Notes under the pieces: generated by a model
Databases searched by the model: none
Told to the model about the DNA's origin: nothing
The model's input: only the letters and a program-made list of their open reading frames with translations
Program-made: the position numbers and the translations under genes
Shown: positions 11,419 to 24,846 of the stretch, one piece after another
Layout of the letters: every line of letters begins with the position of its first letter
Numbering within the stretch: the first letter of the stretch is position 1
DNA from: Argopecten irradians
Taxonomy: Eukaryota > Mollusca > Bivalvia > Pectinida > Pectinidae
Length of the DNA stretch: 64,000 bases
Direction: 5' to 3'
Assembly: GCF_041381155.1 (NCBI RefSeq)
Contig: NC_091140.1
Coordinates: 26,006,864-26,070,863, forward strand

Positions 11419-14245
11419 AATCTGAACCCAATATCGGATTTTGATTTCCAAAAATTTTCAAACAAATAATTGAAATCATTTCAACTTCTTTTTGTAAATT
11501 GTTTTATTAGATTTGTTAATGTTTCCTTGATTTCCAATTTGTGTTCATAAAGATATTTTTGCACATTTTTATCAGCTGAAAAGACATTTCCATCTTGTTT
11601 TATTTCCTTTATTGTTTTTTTGTGTTGCTGAAATAATAAATTGTGAAGCATGAATTTTCCATTTTTATCTCCAATCTATCGATCATCACCTAAAAACACA
11701 AACACACACACACAAAAACACAAATGTTTGCAGCAGGACTCTTGATAATAGTTAGTGTTTTGTCTAAACATGAAAAGGAAGACATTTGTTCATGATAACC
11801 ATCAGTACTCCAGAAAATTGTTTAGATTGCTTAGAATGTTAATAACAAAACTGACATAATTGCAGTACAAATGAGGTATTGATGTGTTTAGAATTTAACT
11901 CACGATCACCGTATAAATTAACTAACTGTATAACTGCAGGCCCCATGATTTTGTTTTCAATGTTCATAGATATACAACTACCTCAAGATTAATTAACTAT
12001 TTTTGAGTAAAAGTATACAGTATGTTGCATACAATGTATTTATTTGATAATTATAATTGATGTTTGAGAAAGAGAAAAATGCAATGAATACAAGCATTCA
12101 TAGTGAATATATTGATACGTCGTGCTAAAAATCAAACATACCATATACTGTTGTACATCAATACAAGAGTTTCAAGATACTAAAATGATGTAAACTGATC
12201 ATGCATGATCAGGAGTACTATTAGCCACTTTCCTGTGAGTGTGTCGTCAAAATGTCATATCAATAGATATATATGACGTCATAATCAACGGAAGGTGTTA
12301 CTATATATATACCAGTGTCATTTGGCATTTCAAAACCAATGTATTCAAAGGGTTCGGGATTTATTAGATTTTAATTTACTCTTTGATAATAAAACTAGCA
12401 TCATGATCAGTTTAAAAACAAACAAAAGAAATGTCACATTATAATTATTACATTACAAAGATAAATCACATGATCACAATTTGTTTGAGATTATGTGTAT
12501 CATTTGGAGTTAAGTCGACTTGGGTGTTTTCCAATCCAGCATAATTACTTTCTATTTGTGTGTTAAAGATTTATCTGCTTTTACAGACAAATGACACATG
12601 TACAATTGATACAAATTTGCAAGGGCAGATAACTCTGTGATATGCAAATTAAAGTACATGTACACATGCATATGTAAATGTATACATATACAACACAATG
12701 TTTCTGCGATGTAGTTGGTGTCCAGGATAGATGCTGTACTTGTTTGCTTGTATATATACATATGTACAATTCACTGCAATCATATGCATCTATATTTCTT
12801 TAATTAATCCATTTGATCTGACATGTAGTGTAAGCATTTAAAAAAAAAAAAACATCTGAAGATTACTGGAAATGTACTACCATGATATACATATCAATAT
12901 ATGTGTATACGTACAAAACTATGAACCAAAATATTGCTGTTATACATATAATTAAGTACCGGTATTGAATATATACATAGTTATGGTATACATGTGTTAT
13001 AAATTTAATTGCCTCATAACATCTTGTATAAGTTGTATGTAAATAAATTTAATTGCCTCATAACATCTTGTATAAGTTATATGTAAATATGACTATTTTT
13101 GGTTATTCTAATTATTGATAATATTGATAATGATAAGATATATGATGCACACCCTGAAAAACCGCTTGGATTTAAAAAATAAATATTGACAAAACAATTA
13201 TTTTTTTGGAACAATATTGTTGAAGTTGACTGTGAAATACAGTAGGTACTAATTGGTAAACTTTATTGGTGCACGTACGTGAATTATACCAATTTTACAT
13301 TATAAGTCAGTGTTTTAGTTATGATGAATCAAGAAGAGACCTCTAGATTTCCAAAATATGTGCATCTGACAATAAAATGGTCTGATTATATGCTTGTAGC
13401 TATATAGTCTATACTGATGTATTGGTTCATTGTCAGAGCAATCTTATGGTTTCAGTAATCATAATTCTGAAATTTCTATTTCCTAGAAATTTGGCAAAGG
13501 GGTACATCTGTATGAAATGGCTGTTATTCATTTCAAATTCATTGCATGTAGTCGATGAAGTATGTGCACTGTTTTATAACTGTTAACACCAGCTATTCGA
13601 GAGCTCAAAAGAAGTGCACACTTTTGAATTGCATTGGAATGAAGTATCAAAACATTACCGATACGGCTAAGAAGTCTACATTCAACAAATTATCAAAGTT
13701 TACTTGAGGGTTTAGATGTAACAAATTTTGTCAGTGAAAATATGTCATTCATTGTGAAATGAGGATAGTGAAATGTTGCACGATTTATGGTTCTTTCATA
13801 ATACATGTATAAGAAAAGCACAGAATGTCGTAGGTACTATACAGTATATACAACTGATGAACACGACTGCATATATTGCGTAACCTACTAAATTTCCGCT
13901 CTTTGACGTCTGAATTTCTTTGCCTTGAAGAAACACAAGACAGTGCATTGTAAGTAAACTTCTATTTCATATATCTTATAATTCAATTGAATTTTCCACC
14001 TTTAGCTCTACTAATTATTTATGATTTACATTTTCTAAAATATTTAGTTTCTTTATCACATTATATCAAGTAAACTCAAAGATGAACAGTACATGGTATG
14101 CTAATAGCTACAAGTATTCAGCATTTTCTCAAAGTTTATGTTTGAAATAGATAGTAATTAAGTAAATTGTATCAAAAATCTAACAGGAGGTTTGTATATT
14201 GCTGAAAGCTTAATTAAAATTTCTCTGAAACTCTCTACATTGTAG
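11419..14245. other. 3'UTR of tail 2 and non-coding spacer
   Basis: AATAAA at 11635-11640 ends the preceding exon. The rest is AT-rich with no gene. It holds a CACACA run (11697-11715) and a ~44-bp direct repeat (see 13000-13087). Confidence 0.5.
13000..13087. repeat. Two-copy ~44-bp direct tandem repeat
   Basis: AATTTAATTGCCTCATAACA and the following TCTTGTATAAGTTRTATGTA occur twice back to back with one difference. Confidence 0.8.
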
Positions 14246-15915
14246 ATAGGAGAACATCTGGTTTCTATGGCAACATGCCTCTGTCTGCCTTAAAGAGGAC
14301 TAAACAATACATGATGCAGCAGATTCATAGAAATCAGCTCCGGATGTTAACACCGAGACGAAAAGGAGGTCCAAAGCCTGCTGCCTACATTCGTCTGACA
14401 TTCTATCTCCTCCCGAGGGGTACGGCCATGCCCAAACTCACAAAGAATGACCCTGTCATAGCTCTACATCAACAGCAAGGATATGGTAAGCTGGGTTGTG
14501 TCTTTGTTTTTCTTTTAAACATTTTAAGTAATAATTTGATTAACAAATGAAAGTCAGTAAGTTGATAGTAGATTGTCTTGTAAAGATATAAAACATGATT
14601 CTTCAACAAAAATGCAAAAAAAAAACAAAACCTGCAAAGTTATTGAAAATTACAGTATCAAAGTACACATATCTTCTTCTCATTATAACCTGTTAAAATT
14701 TCTTTACAAAGTTACATCTGATTCTTAATGGACTAGATAAGAGATCTTGGTGTTGAATGAATTAAGTATATGCATTAAATTCTTGAATGCCTTACATTTT
14801 TACCGTGATTTGAATGTTTAAAAATGTACCGATAGTTCTATACCAGTATGAAAAATTGCCTGTGTTGTAGGTCATATACTTGTAATATATTTGTAATTTT
14901 GTATCCTTTAGGTTATCCATCCATTTACTACAATAATCGACCAGAAGTTGAAGGAAAGGCCATGGAAAGACACGTTATCCAACTCAACTTAACAGAGGCC
15001 ATGTTTAAAGAGCAGATCGAGGCTCTGTACCCTGTGTTGGCTGGGAAAAACTTCCGTCTCTTTACCATTGGCAAGGACCGACTGCTGCACCAGGCCCCGT
15101 TCAGACCCCTCCACTATAAGGCCCTGAATTACCGTGGAACTGTAGTAATACGCATTGTGGTAAGTATTTATCATGTCTGTATAGCCCTCACAATGACATG
15201 AGATGATAAGTACAATGTCAAGCAACATAAAAAAATTGTTATCAGAACTTTATATTGTATTTATGGGAGAAAATGAGCAGATGTCAATTTAAAGAAGAAA
15301 AAAGAAAGAAAAAAAATTACTGTTCCAATCTAATTAAAATTAGACTTGTAATTCAGCTCCACTATGATGCTCTATGATATACTCCAATACAATGATCTAA
15401 TAGCTCCCTGTTCGGGGTCACCTCAGCATGGCCCCTATGGTAAGCCAATCAAGGTGTCGTCTATGGAATTGTCTGTGTGATTGAATCTCTCTGAAGTATA
15501 ATTGGCCAATAGTACGTCTTGAGATGTTCAGATTCTAGGCCACGGGTCATGCTTAGGTGACCTTGAATGGGGAGTAGTTAAATCTTATACTGGAGCGTAT
15601 CATAGAACATAGTAGGTAGTGGAGCGGAATTGCAAGATGATTGTCACTAAAAAACAAAATGATTTTTGAAAATACAAGAAATATCCTTGACAACTGGGAA
15701 ATTTCTTTGAATATCCAAATTGGAATTTTTCCAGAAAATTGTTATTTTAATCAATCTGATAAATAATTAACCAAATGACAATATTCCTGATTATTATTCT
15801 GCTACATATCAAATAATATGTTTACTGTGATTGTGTTGTATTTGTGTCTTTGTAGGATGATGACGCTAGAATGTTGTCAATAGAAGCAGCGTTTGGTTTA
15901 CCGATCCCAGTGTGA
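14246..15915 (+). CDS. Tail 3: three-exon module with an unrecognised domain (no zinc finger)
   Basis: Exons are 14246-14485, 14912-15159 and 15856-15915, with acceptors TTGTAG, TCCTTTAG and CTTTGTAG and donors GTAAGC and GTAAGT. Phases join exactly (1/1, then 0/0), and the entry is phase 1 with Asp if a G precedes. The product is about 182 residues. The N-terminal ~50 are basic (LKRTKQYMMQQIHRNQLRML, PRRKGGPKP). There follow a segment AAYIRLTFYLLPRGTAMPKL, a middle domain (HVIQLNLTEAMFKEQIEALY, GKNFRLFTIGKDRLLHQAPF) and the strand-like end YRGTVVIRIV. The beta-alpha-beta-like pattern vaguely recalls ubiquitin-fold domains found before animal HECT-like proteins, but I would not assign it. An AATAAA lies at 16422-16427 and another near 16331. 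The tight, multi-exon, phase-consistent ORF argues that it is real. Confidence 0.75.
15345..15636. mobile_element. Foldback MITE inside tail 3 intron 2
   Basis: The left end CTTGTAATTCAGCTCCACTA matches the reverse complement of the right end, CTTGCAATTCCGCTCCACTA. Inner pairs CTATGATATACTCCAATA / TACTGGAGCGTATCATAG and GGTCACCTCAGCATGGCCC / GGGTCATGCTTAGGTGACC extend the fold. It is about 290 bp and non-coding. Confidence 0.75.
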
Positions 15916-16421
15916 ATCTACTGATGGATATCTGCCCACTACAACTATCAAAACTCATGTTAAAGGACATTATATGTATAACATTTTACTTACTGTATTT
16001 ATGATGTTATACCAGCTGTATTTACTGATATATACTCAATTGTGACATTTTAATACATTGAACTATTTGAGTGGTAAACACATTCATATATTTAGAACTG
16101 TTTTGTTTGTATAGGTTTGTTTGTGAAGCATAAATTAGAAATGCATTTACAAGCTAGAATGTCACAAAATTTGAAAATATGCATTGTATATATATATACA
16201 TATTTTATTTTATTTCTTTTGATACTACTGAAAAAATATTTTGCTTGTTTTAAAATCAACCTTAATCATTATACATATAGAAAATGTTTTGTTTATAACA
16301 CAGGTAGTTAGTGGAATAATTTGACTTGTATAATAAAAAAAATTCTCCATTAGATGCCTTCAAGAATTTTTTTAGAAGCTTTTGTTGTCAAATTGTATTT
16401 CTGTGTTTTATTTAGAGAGCA

Positions 16422-16427
16422 AATAAA
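16422..16427 (+). terminator. Polyadenylation signal of tail 3
   Basis: AATAAA about 510 bases after the stop codon, followed by a TTGT-rich stretch. Confidence 0.5.
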
Positions 16428-18933
16428 GCTACTAAGATTTGTGAACATTGTCAATATTGTTATTTAAATTGATTGAGTTTGATAACGCCCCAAGAGGCTA
16501 TAAACCAAATTTGGGAATGGTGCTCCTTGTAGTTTTACAAGAAATACCTACCCACATCTTTATTTAATTTATTTATGGAACGGGCTTAATATAAGTTTTT
16601 TAACTTGTGCCCAATCCTTTTTTGTATTGTAAAAATTGCAAATAAAATATGTTTAAATCAATCTTTATTTAGACAATGCAATCAAAATATACAGTATTCG
16701 ACCCAGTAAGCGCCCATGTCCCTATAGGCGCCCCTCCCCATTTTTGAGGCCTTGATTTAAATTCCCCAGGCATAAATAAAGACCAAAACTACACTAAACT
16801 GTATAGATTTGCAATAATTTCGTCTTATTAGCACTTATTCAAATTTTAAAATGCCCTGGGTACTTATTGGGTCGAATACAGTATTACAAAATACAGTGTA
16901 ATACCTGTTTAATATTGTAGCTCAAGCTATTTTCTAACAGCCATGGTCATATAAGAATGTGCCAGATTTAGGAGATGGAAAAAAGTCAAAGTACACAAAG
17001 AAAACCCACACACCTCTGATAAGTACCTGGTAACATGTTGGCTTTGAGGGTAGTTGCCCAACATAACAGTTCCACTATACAAGAAGACACAAGATGAACA
17101 TACCACAGTCTCCCAAAACACACGCCTTGCACTACTAACATGTGACATACCGCATACATGGTAGACCTTCCTTACATGACCCTGGCTGTTAATGGGATGT
17201 TAATTAATCAAACAAATACCACTGTAATTCATTTGGTGTTCATATTACACATGAAAATGAAATGTAAAAGTAGTTTAATTTATCCCAAAAATCAAAAGAA
17301 AAAAAAGTAAATCTAAAAAAAGTCAAACTGTTGAAATTAAATAGCAAGAAGAAAATACCATGACCATTACAGATGGCATCCTAAGCTATTGAACGTTGAA
17401 TATTTGGTCACAACCTACATAAAAGTTTTTGGCATGTTATAGTAATTTTAAAATATCTGCAAGGATCATGATTTTCTGTGCTTTTTTATGTCTTTTGTCA
17501 GATTTTTTTTCAATACATGTTTTGTTTAGTTTTCTGTATTTTCTTGTATCATTTTACAATGAATGACATATTAAAATCACCTATATGTATATAAAGCCTG
17601 ATAACATCTGCCAATGTAAATTTTAAAAAAAAAAAGGGGGGGGGGAGATATTTTGATCACATGCATAGTTCTCACAATAGAATATCACAGATACGTCAGC
17701 TACTTAAATGAATATCATCACTACCAAGTATGAAGAAGAATAAGATTTTTCGTTGTTTCTTGGACGCCTGAGCTGATTAAGAAGTGGACATTTAGGGAAT
17801 TATGGTAGGTATTTATAAACATTCAGATTTTATTTTCTGTTTTATGTTTGCTTTGAAAAGACTTGATAATAGCAAGGTTTGTTGGCAAGCTTTGTTTATT
17901 TCATCCTCTTTGGCATTCAGAAAATGGTCCATTTAAGCAGATTGTTTCAAAAAAAAAAATCCATACCTACTTATCTGTGACAATGCTCAAGAACAGATTT
18001 ATTGATGTTCCATGCAGGTGTATATTTATTGGCATTTGCTCACAATCTGGAACAACAGATTAAAATCTGTTACCTTGGTTTAGCCATTTTTGTGTTGACA
18101 TTTTTTTTTTTTTTTTGTATACAGGTATTATAAGCAACACTCATAATTTCACCTTGTGTTACAACATAATGAAAGAGAATAAAAAAAAAACACTTCTGCA
18201 ACATCAAGATTTACTGCTCATTAATGTGATCTCTGTAGAATTGTTTACACAATCTGTTTAATACAGGTGATAAACATCCAAAGTATACTGTTAAGAAAAA
18301 GTTGCCAATAACATCAGTACATGAACATAATTATCTTGATGGTTTGTAAGTGTATACCTAATCATGTAAATGCATGGTATTGATAAATCCACGGTTTGAT
18401 GCGGAGGTTTTGTTTTGTCATTTGTTGTACCTGAAGGCAGATCTATGTGAGGTATGTATAATTAACCAAGATACACATGTACCTCTTTGTCATACTCGGT
18501 TAAAAGGGAAAGTTTTAAAATTTGGTAGTTTAATAAATTTGACACATAATTGTTTGGTAGCACTATAAATTACACACACACATATTCAATTATAATATCT
18601 ATAAACTGTCAAACTCCGCATACTGATATGTGCATTATGATTCCAGTTATGGAACTGTGGTTTACATTTGAAACAAAACTGAAATCATGAATTTTTAATA
18701 AGTAGGGTAAACTGCACACAACTGATGTGTTAAAATGTGACTGTGTGTTTTTTTTATTATTAATATTATTATGTTGGCACTGTCATACCTGCAGATTTAT
18801 GTGCATATCTTATATTGCGATATGCACCGATACATCTACTCTGGGAAGGATGTGTCTAAATAAAAAAGATAATGAGTGATGCTATCACAGGGTAAAAAAC
18901 TATGCTATTGATCAGAGATTGTTTATGTTCCAG
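16428..18933. other. Non-coding spacer
   Basis: Apart from the MITE at 16689-16886 and homopolymer runs (A/G at 17622-17646, T at 18102-18116) nothing gene-like was seen. Confidence 0.5.
16689..16886. mobile_element. MITE, copy 1 of a family with GTATTCGACCCARTAAG ends
   Basis: The left end ACAGTATTCGACCCAGTAAG and the right end CTTATTGGGTCGAATACAGT are inverted copies. Other copies lie at 24847-25114 and about 48943-49171. The size is about 200 bp and it is non-coding. Confidence 0.75.
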
Positions 18934-21014
18934 GCAGATCAGGTAATGGCTATAATAATCGGAACGATCCATCCAACAAACCTGAGGGGTACCAGGCCCA
19001 GTATCATTGGCTACCTACACCCAGATTTGGTGAGTACACACAAATGTTGTATATTGTACACTACCGCTGGTGATCTTCATGTATCATATATATATTTTAG
19101 CAGGGATATCTAGTTAGAATCGCGAACATCTTTACCAACATAATTGTGGTGTAAATAAACAGTTATACCATAAATCTTAATGTGCATTACCTACATAGGT
19201 AATGTTAGATCATTTTGTTTGATAAATTTTGTGTCACTTAACTCCGAAAAATAAAATTTATACTTGAATTTATGGTGTGATATCTTACATTAGAAAAATA
19301 ATTTGAACACATGGCATTCATAATATAAAAATTATAAATATAATCAAATTATAAAGGGAGATAACTTAATAAGTAATACATTTAGTTCCATTTTTTGAGT
19401 TATAGCTCAATTTCAGAGTCCTGTTATATTATTAGAATTAATATAGAAATTATTTTGTGTGATTTCCAGTAGTAAAACGAACTCCAGCCAATTTACCACA
19501 AAGAGGCTTTGTTGATCCTGAGATAGCAGCAAAACACAAGGTAAACTGTCAGAATTCATGGTATAGTACGGAAATCTTACATTAGCAACTTCTGCTAGCA
19601 AATCAGTTTGTTTTAACAGCCAGGGTTTTTTAGGGATGTGTAAGGTTTAGGTTGTGGAGCAAGAAGTGGAGGGCATGTACATAGTAATTTGTTTGGACAT
19701 CTTAACCACTTGGCTGTTGCTGCCCCAAATCTGTGATTTATAAATTATATAAACACTAATTAAAAAGACCTTTTTCAAATTTTCAAGTTGTATTTGTTCT
19801 ACTTTTGATGTGAAAACAAAATAAGTTAAGATATACTGCTACTGTGCTGTCACATTAAAAATAAGTGGGTGTAAAACTGTTCCTTGAGATGTAATTAACT
19901 GAATTTGTTACAGATGGTTGAGTTGTCACCGGGCACCAAAGTATACGTGTATCAGAGTGACAAGGACATGGCAATGAAGCATGGCCTGGACCATAAACTG
20001 TCGGCACAACAAGGATGTCCAATCAGGGACGGTACGAAGATTGCACGTTACGTGATGAGTCTGTTCTGGTCGGAGAAGGAACTTATAGGACATACTATCA
20101 CCCCTACTCCCAGGAATAAAGATCTGGTACCGCTCGACATCAACCTACTGTCAGCTATTCTAGGTTAGAAAGTATTACAGGCTTTAAAGTCTATAGAATC
20201 CTCTAGTTCCTAGAAATAAGATTACTAGAATCTTTAACAGGGTTGTGCTAAAATAGACTTTAATATCTTTTTTGAAAGATTTTAGAGGGTCAGCACTGAA
20301 AGCAGTATGCTTGCCACCTGCTGATATGCCAACATCTTGCAGAATTTTCTGATGTACTTGTCCGACTCCTTTTTGATTATCTCCACCCATACTCTAATCA
20401 AAATGATCAAATTTCATTTTGTTTGGAATAATTTTCAGTGTCATCAAGATTAGATGGGTATGCCACTAAAATGATGATGTAATTGATATAGTTACCATAG
20501 GTACATCACATGTACTAATGATATCACAAAATGATTTTGTGCTTGCATTGAAGCCATCTTCTATCTCTGTGCAAGATATTCATGTGTCTGTCATGAGTTA
20601 AAAAGATTGATTCTGTAGTTAAGTGACTCTGTTTTAGGTGCGAGTTATGAAGATTGAGACTGTATTTTACTGACTCTGTCTTATATTCGTGTTTTTTTAG
20701 ATTTCTGTGTCCATGTTAGTAGCAGTACGAGAGCCCAGGTGAAAGAAGCCCTCAGGAATAAGGTGACAGCTGCCAACACCCGGGCAAAATGTAAAAAGCC
20801 CACTACACAATCGATTCCAGACCATCAAACCTTCCCATCTCTGCAGTCCAATGATCAGCAAGTCTACGTCAATCTACAATCCAGTCCTAGTGATCAACAG
20901 GCCTTCACCATTCAACCTCAAGATATTTTTCCTGATCAGGAATTCAATGTACGACACTCATCTCATTATGTGTATAGTCTTACTTTCAATAAAAGTACAA
21001 GTGCATGTATTTGA
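18934..21014 (+). CDS. Tail 4: BEN-domain C-terminal module (four exons)
   Basis: Exons are 18934-19029, 19470-19540, 19914-20163 and 20701-21014 (TGA). Acceptors are ATGTTCCAG, TTTCCAG, TTGTTACAG and TTTTTTTAG, with GT donors throughout. Phases join exactly (1, 1, 0, 1), and the entry is phase 1, with Gly if a G precedes. The tail has about 243 residues. It opens with a basic Asn-rich segment (GRSGNGYNNRNDPSNKPEGY, PTPRF). A BEN domain spans roughly residues 95-165: IRDGTKIARYVMSLFWSEKE, then LDINLLSAIL, and after the last intron STRAQVKEALRNKVTAANTR. BEN domains are helical modules that bind DNA or chromatin partners in nuclear repressors. The last ~70 residues are Gln/Pro-rich and disordered-looking. 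No clean AATAAA follows; the nearest (20988-20993) overlaps the coding end. It sits between zinc-finger tails on the same strand. Confidence 0.8.
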
Positions 21015-21897
21015 TAGTGATTTCAGTGTATGCTTATTCCTGTGAAGATGTTGTTCATTGTTTTCTTTATTATCAAAGTTTGGGAAAACATGTCATGAAA
21101 TGATTCTCTTACGAAGGACTAATCTATGTACTATAAAACAACTTTATTTTTGTGAAAACAAAATTTTGCATCTTTTTTATTTTCACAAATACATAAAATT
21201 CACCATCAAAGACTCTTCTGAAAGTCATACATTCATATTCATTTTATACAATTATTCGCGAATCATTTGAATTTGCGTTAGAACTCTCACCTCAAACTTA
21301 TGCAAAACATCGTTTCTTGTGAAAATTAAGTTGTTTACATAAAGATATGTACTGATCAAAACTGAATTCAAATCTGAATAATTTCACCTAGTTTGAGATT
21401 TCAGAATTTGTTTAGATTTTAAATTTAAATAAGTGTGCATTTGTTTAAGAATGTAGTTTTTATTTTGTCCTAAAACCTGTTTTTTGGTGCAATTGTGATA
21501 TTTTACAACACATCTCAATATAAAAGCGTATAAAATGTTAAGATGAAAAAAGAATCTTATTGGATACTAACAAAGCCTTGTTATATATAGTAGATACAAT
21601 GTGGTCCTCATATGATTGCTATGCATGCTATTCTGAAATGGGTAGTTTAAGGTTTTATAGGTGTACTTGATGCTGAATAATCTAGGTATATTGTATCATT
21701 TCTGTACATCAATACATGTATTGAAATTGCAGCCAAATTATACTCTTATTATGTAATTTTTCAATGACTCAGTCTCACTATTATTCTTCATTCTCAATTT
21801 GTATAAATTCTGCTGTAATACCGGTAAAGGTGACTATAATGCTGTTGGCACATGTATTTTTTATCTCACTAAGTGTAGGCCTGTTTATATATTACAG
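21015..21897. other. 3'UTR of the BEN tail and spacer
   Basis: AT-rich, with no coding signal. The acceptor at 21896-21897 (ATATATTACAG) begins the next tail. Confidence 0.5.
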
Positions 21898-22775
21898 ATG
21901 ATGCCACTTTCAAAGCCATGATGATGATAAAGGCGGAGAAATTGGATCCGGACGAGCTCTATAGTATACCATGTATAGATGAACCTTCCACTGGAGATGA
22001 TGATTACAGCTATAAGATAGAAACTGGGGACTACGGTGATCATGACTTTCACTCCGCCCCTGCACCCTACAATATCGAAGATCAAGGGAATTTATCACGT
22101 GGTACCAGTGTTAGTAAAGGAAAGAAGACAGCTAAGTACCGCAGACGAGAGTATACTTGTGATTTCTGTGGTAAAGTTTATCTCCATAGGTGTAGACTTC
22201 GGGACCATATCTCTGAATATCATTCAAAAGAGAATGTAGAATCTCCCATTTGTAAGGAAGAATCACAACTTTCCACTAATCCACTGAACACCAAATCTCA
22301 GCTAGAGAGACTTTTAACTGAAGACTTAATGGTTGGTAAGAAAGGCAAGACTGAAAGTAAGAAGGTTAAGAGAAAACTTAAATCTTGTCTTTCACAGAAA
22401 AAGACTACGAGAAGATCTAAAAAACAGAAGGTTCCTGTGCAGGAGTTAACTGGTGATCCAATTGCTAACGAGAGTCAGCAAGATCAAATCAGACTCGAGG
22501 TGCTGAGTTACCAGAACGATGATGAGATATATCACCGTCAGGTGGTATTATCAGGAATAGGTGACCAGACTGATTATACATCCAAATCAAACAATACTGA
22601 TTCTGAGGTGGTCAAACAAAAGGTTTCCGCGACAACAACAGACACATCAGGAAATGCAACAGATGATGCTAATATTCAGTTTTGGTGTAAATGTGGAAAA
22701 TCTTTCACATCTCTGTCTACTTTTGTGTTACACAAGTTTCCATGTGAAGCTGCCATAAAAGCAAAGGAAAATTAA
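21898..22775 (+). CDS. Zinc-finger tail 5: single exon, two fingers
   Basis: The acceptor ATATATTACAG enters in phase 1 and a preceding G gives Asp (D-DATFKAMMMIKAEKLD). The tail has about 292 residues. MIKAEKLD is a psi-K-x-E SUMO-type motif. An acidic region follows (EPSTGDDDYSY). A C2H2 finger CDFCGKVY...H....H lies at about residues 88-109. A Lys/Arg-rich stretch (KKGKTESKKVKRKLK, TTRRSKKQK) is a likely nuclear signal. The exon ends in a reduced CKCGKSF...H...C motif (Cys-x-Cys, C2HC) near residues 263-283. The stop is TAA and AATAAA lies at 23327-23332. A protein could start at ATG 21918, but the open frame continues to the acceptor and no upstream start or promoter is evident. Confidence 0.8.
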
Positions 22776-24037
22776 GTTCTAGATGAGCTACACCAATATT
22801 AGGAAGGTTTATGTAGAGAGTTTTATGTCTGAATGAATCATATTGAAAATTTGAAACTCTTGTGTATCATGACTCAAAATTTTTTTACTAAAATTAACGT
22901 TAAAAAGAAACTCGCACCTTTAAACTATATACAATGGGCAGGATTCCACACAAAAGGATGCTTTTTCTAAAATGGACATTTAACCACATTCCATCACAAG
23001 ATTATCTCCTATTTCATTTCTCAATTGTAATTGTTTAAAATGTTATTGTTTGATGTCAAAATTAAGATAAAAATGAGATATTTACACATATCAGTAGGAT
23101 TAGAATTAAAATTCTGTAATAATGACCACAAATTGCACCTGATATTCAATATATTTGATAATAGATTTAGCAAATCATTTTCATTCAACTTTTTTTATGC
23201 CCTCTAATTATATAAATTTCTACTAGTTTTCAATGCAAGCCTTTGATGATTGTTTATCAGAAACGCATTGTAAGATATGCAAGTTGTGGAGACAAGTGCT
23301 ATGTTAAATTGTTGTAAATAGAATTTAATAAAGATATTTTCCTTAGATAAAGATATATTGTGTGTTTTTTCGATATCAGTGAAATCATTATCAGACATTA
23401 AGCTGTTGGTGTTGATCTCCTAGCACAGATAAACAGTCTTATGTCATGACGTGTTTACCAGTAAAGTACAATGTTTTATAAATATGATATGGGTCAAAGG
23501 TCATGGGATATTGTTGAGCCCATTGTACATGATTTACACACAAATATGGCACTGTATGAAATTTTGACAATATGCTATGCACTTCTAAATATTTGACTAG
23601 CTTACTGTTGAAAGCGCTTCACACTTTCATCAAGATATTTTATTTGTATTCATTATTTAGATAACATTGTGTTACATCTATAGAAGCATGTGTGATTTAG
23701 AGATTTGTCTGTATCATGAGTTAAGTGTAAAAAACCGCTTTCCTGATGCATACATTTTACCCAGAATTAATATTTAAACCAGGATTTCTACTAAATTTTG
23801 CTGTATTGAAAATGGGCAAATTGTCTTTTATGTTTTATCTTATTTTTATTTTCATCTTGTCAAATTACGGTCCTTTCGGCTATAAAAGATAATTTAGTTG
23901 TAACTAGAAGTTTGTGACATACAAATGCCGTTGTTACGGTGATTGATGGGATGGCCTAAGAGGATTTATTGACTGTGTTGTGTGTGTGTGAGACCAAGAA
24001 GAACCTCCTGATGTGTTGTGTGTCTTGACTATTACAG
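22776..24037. other. 3'UTR of tail 5 and spacer
   Basis: Polyadenylation signal AATAAA at 23327-23332. No gene was seen between it and the next acceptor. Confidence 0.5.
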
Positions 24038-24570
24038 ACTCTACCTCGCTGCTCCGTGATCTTGCCACTAAGTCGGGCGCCAGGAAACCCGTTCCTATGT
24101 TTAAATCACTGCAACCTTCACAAGCACAGCGGGGTCGCCCAGTACAGTTTCCATGGATACCAAAAGCGGACATAAAAAAGAAGTACAAATGTGAAGTATG
24201 TGGGAAACAGTTTGCACAACAACAACACTACCTCGGACATACTAACGTCCATTTTGGACGTCGACCATTCAAATGTAAAATCTGCTCTGTTGGGTTTCCA
24301 TATCAGTCACAGCTGGCCGCTCACAGAAAATCATGCAAGGAACCAGGTGAAAGTTCACCATCACCAAATAGAAGTACCTGCCAGATTTGCTCCAAGTCCT
24401 TCAATGAGCATTTCAAATTGGTTCGCCACATGGTACAAGTGCACCATGGTCAGAACTTGATGGCCAGTAAAGAGTTTGTCTGTACTTGTGGAGCCAAGTT
24501 TGATTGGCATGCGGCCAAAAAATCGCACTGCATGTCATGTCCTAAAGCTTCTCGGAAAGACAAGGCTTAA
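24038..24570 (+). CDS. Zinc-finger tail 6: single exon, four fingers
   Basis: The acceptor GACTATTACAG enters in phase 1 and a preceding G gives Asp (D-STSLLRDLATKSGARKPV). The tail has about 177 residues. The first ~50 are basic and polar, followed by CEVCGKQF...H...H, CKICSVGF...H...C (C2HC), CQICSKSF...H....H and a closing CTCGAKFDW...H...C motif with Cys-x-Cys spacing, as at the end of tail 5. The stop is TAA and AATAAA lies at 24635-24640, only ~65 bases later. No ATG lies near the acceptor in frame for the N-terminal region, which supports its being an internal/terminal exon rather than a stand-alone gene. Confidence 0.82.
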
Positions 24571-24846
24571 GGTAAAGTTCAGACAGGCTAGTTAGTAAAG
24601 TAATGAAAGTATGGCATGAGTAGTAAAAACAGAGAATAAATGAGGATACCATGCAACATATCCTCATGGTTTTTTGAGTGATATTTCATGTTACATCCAA
24701 AAACATCTTGATAAACTAAATATACAACATCTTTAATACTTGCCTATAAATTAAAATATAAAGATAGTTTTCCTCCGTTGGAAGGGATTTTGATATTTTT
24801 TTTGCACTTTGCATTCCTGTATGCAAATCTCAACAGAACTCTTGCT

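Noticed and set aside
20701..21014. Splicing of the BEN third exon directly into the zinc-finger exon at 21898
   Set aside because: The phases are compatible (both phase 1), but the exon at 20701 supplies the last BEN helix, so normal use should include it. A skipped form is possible and would cut the domain.
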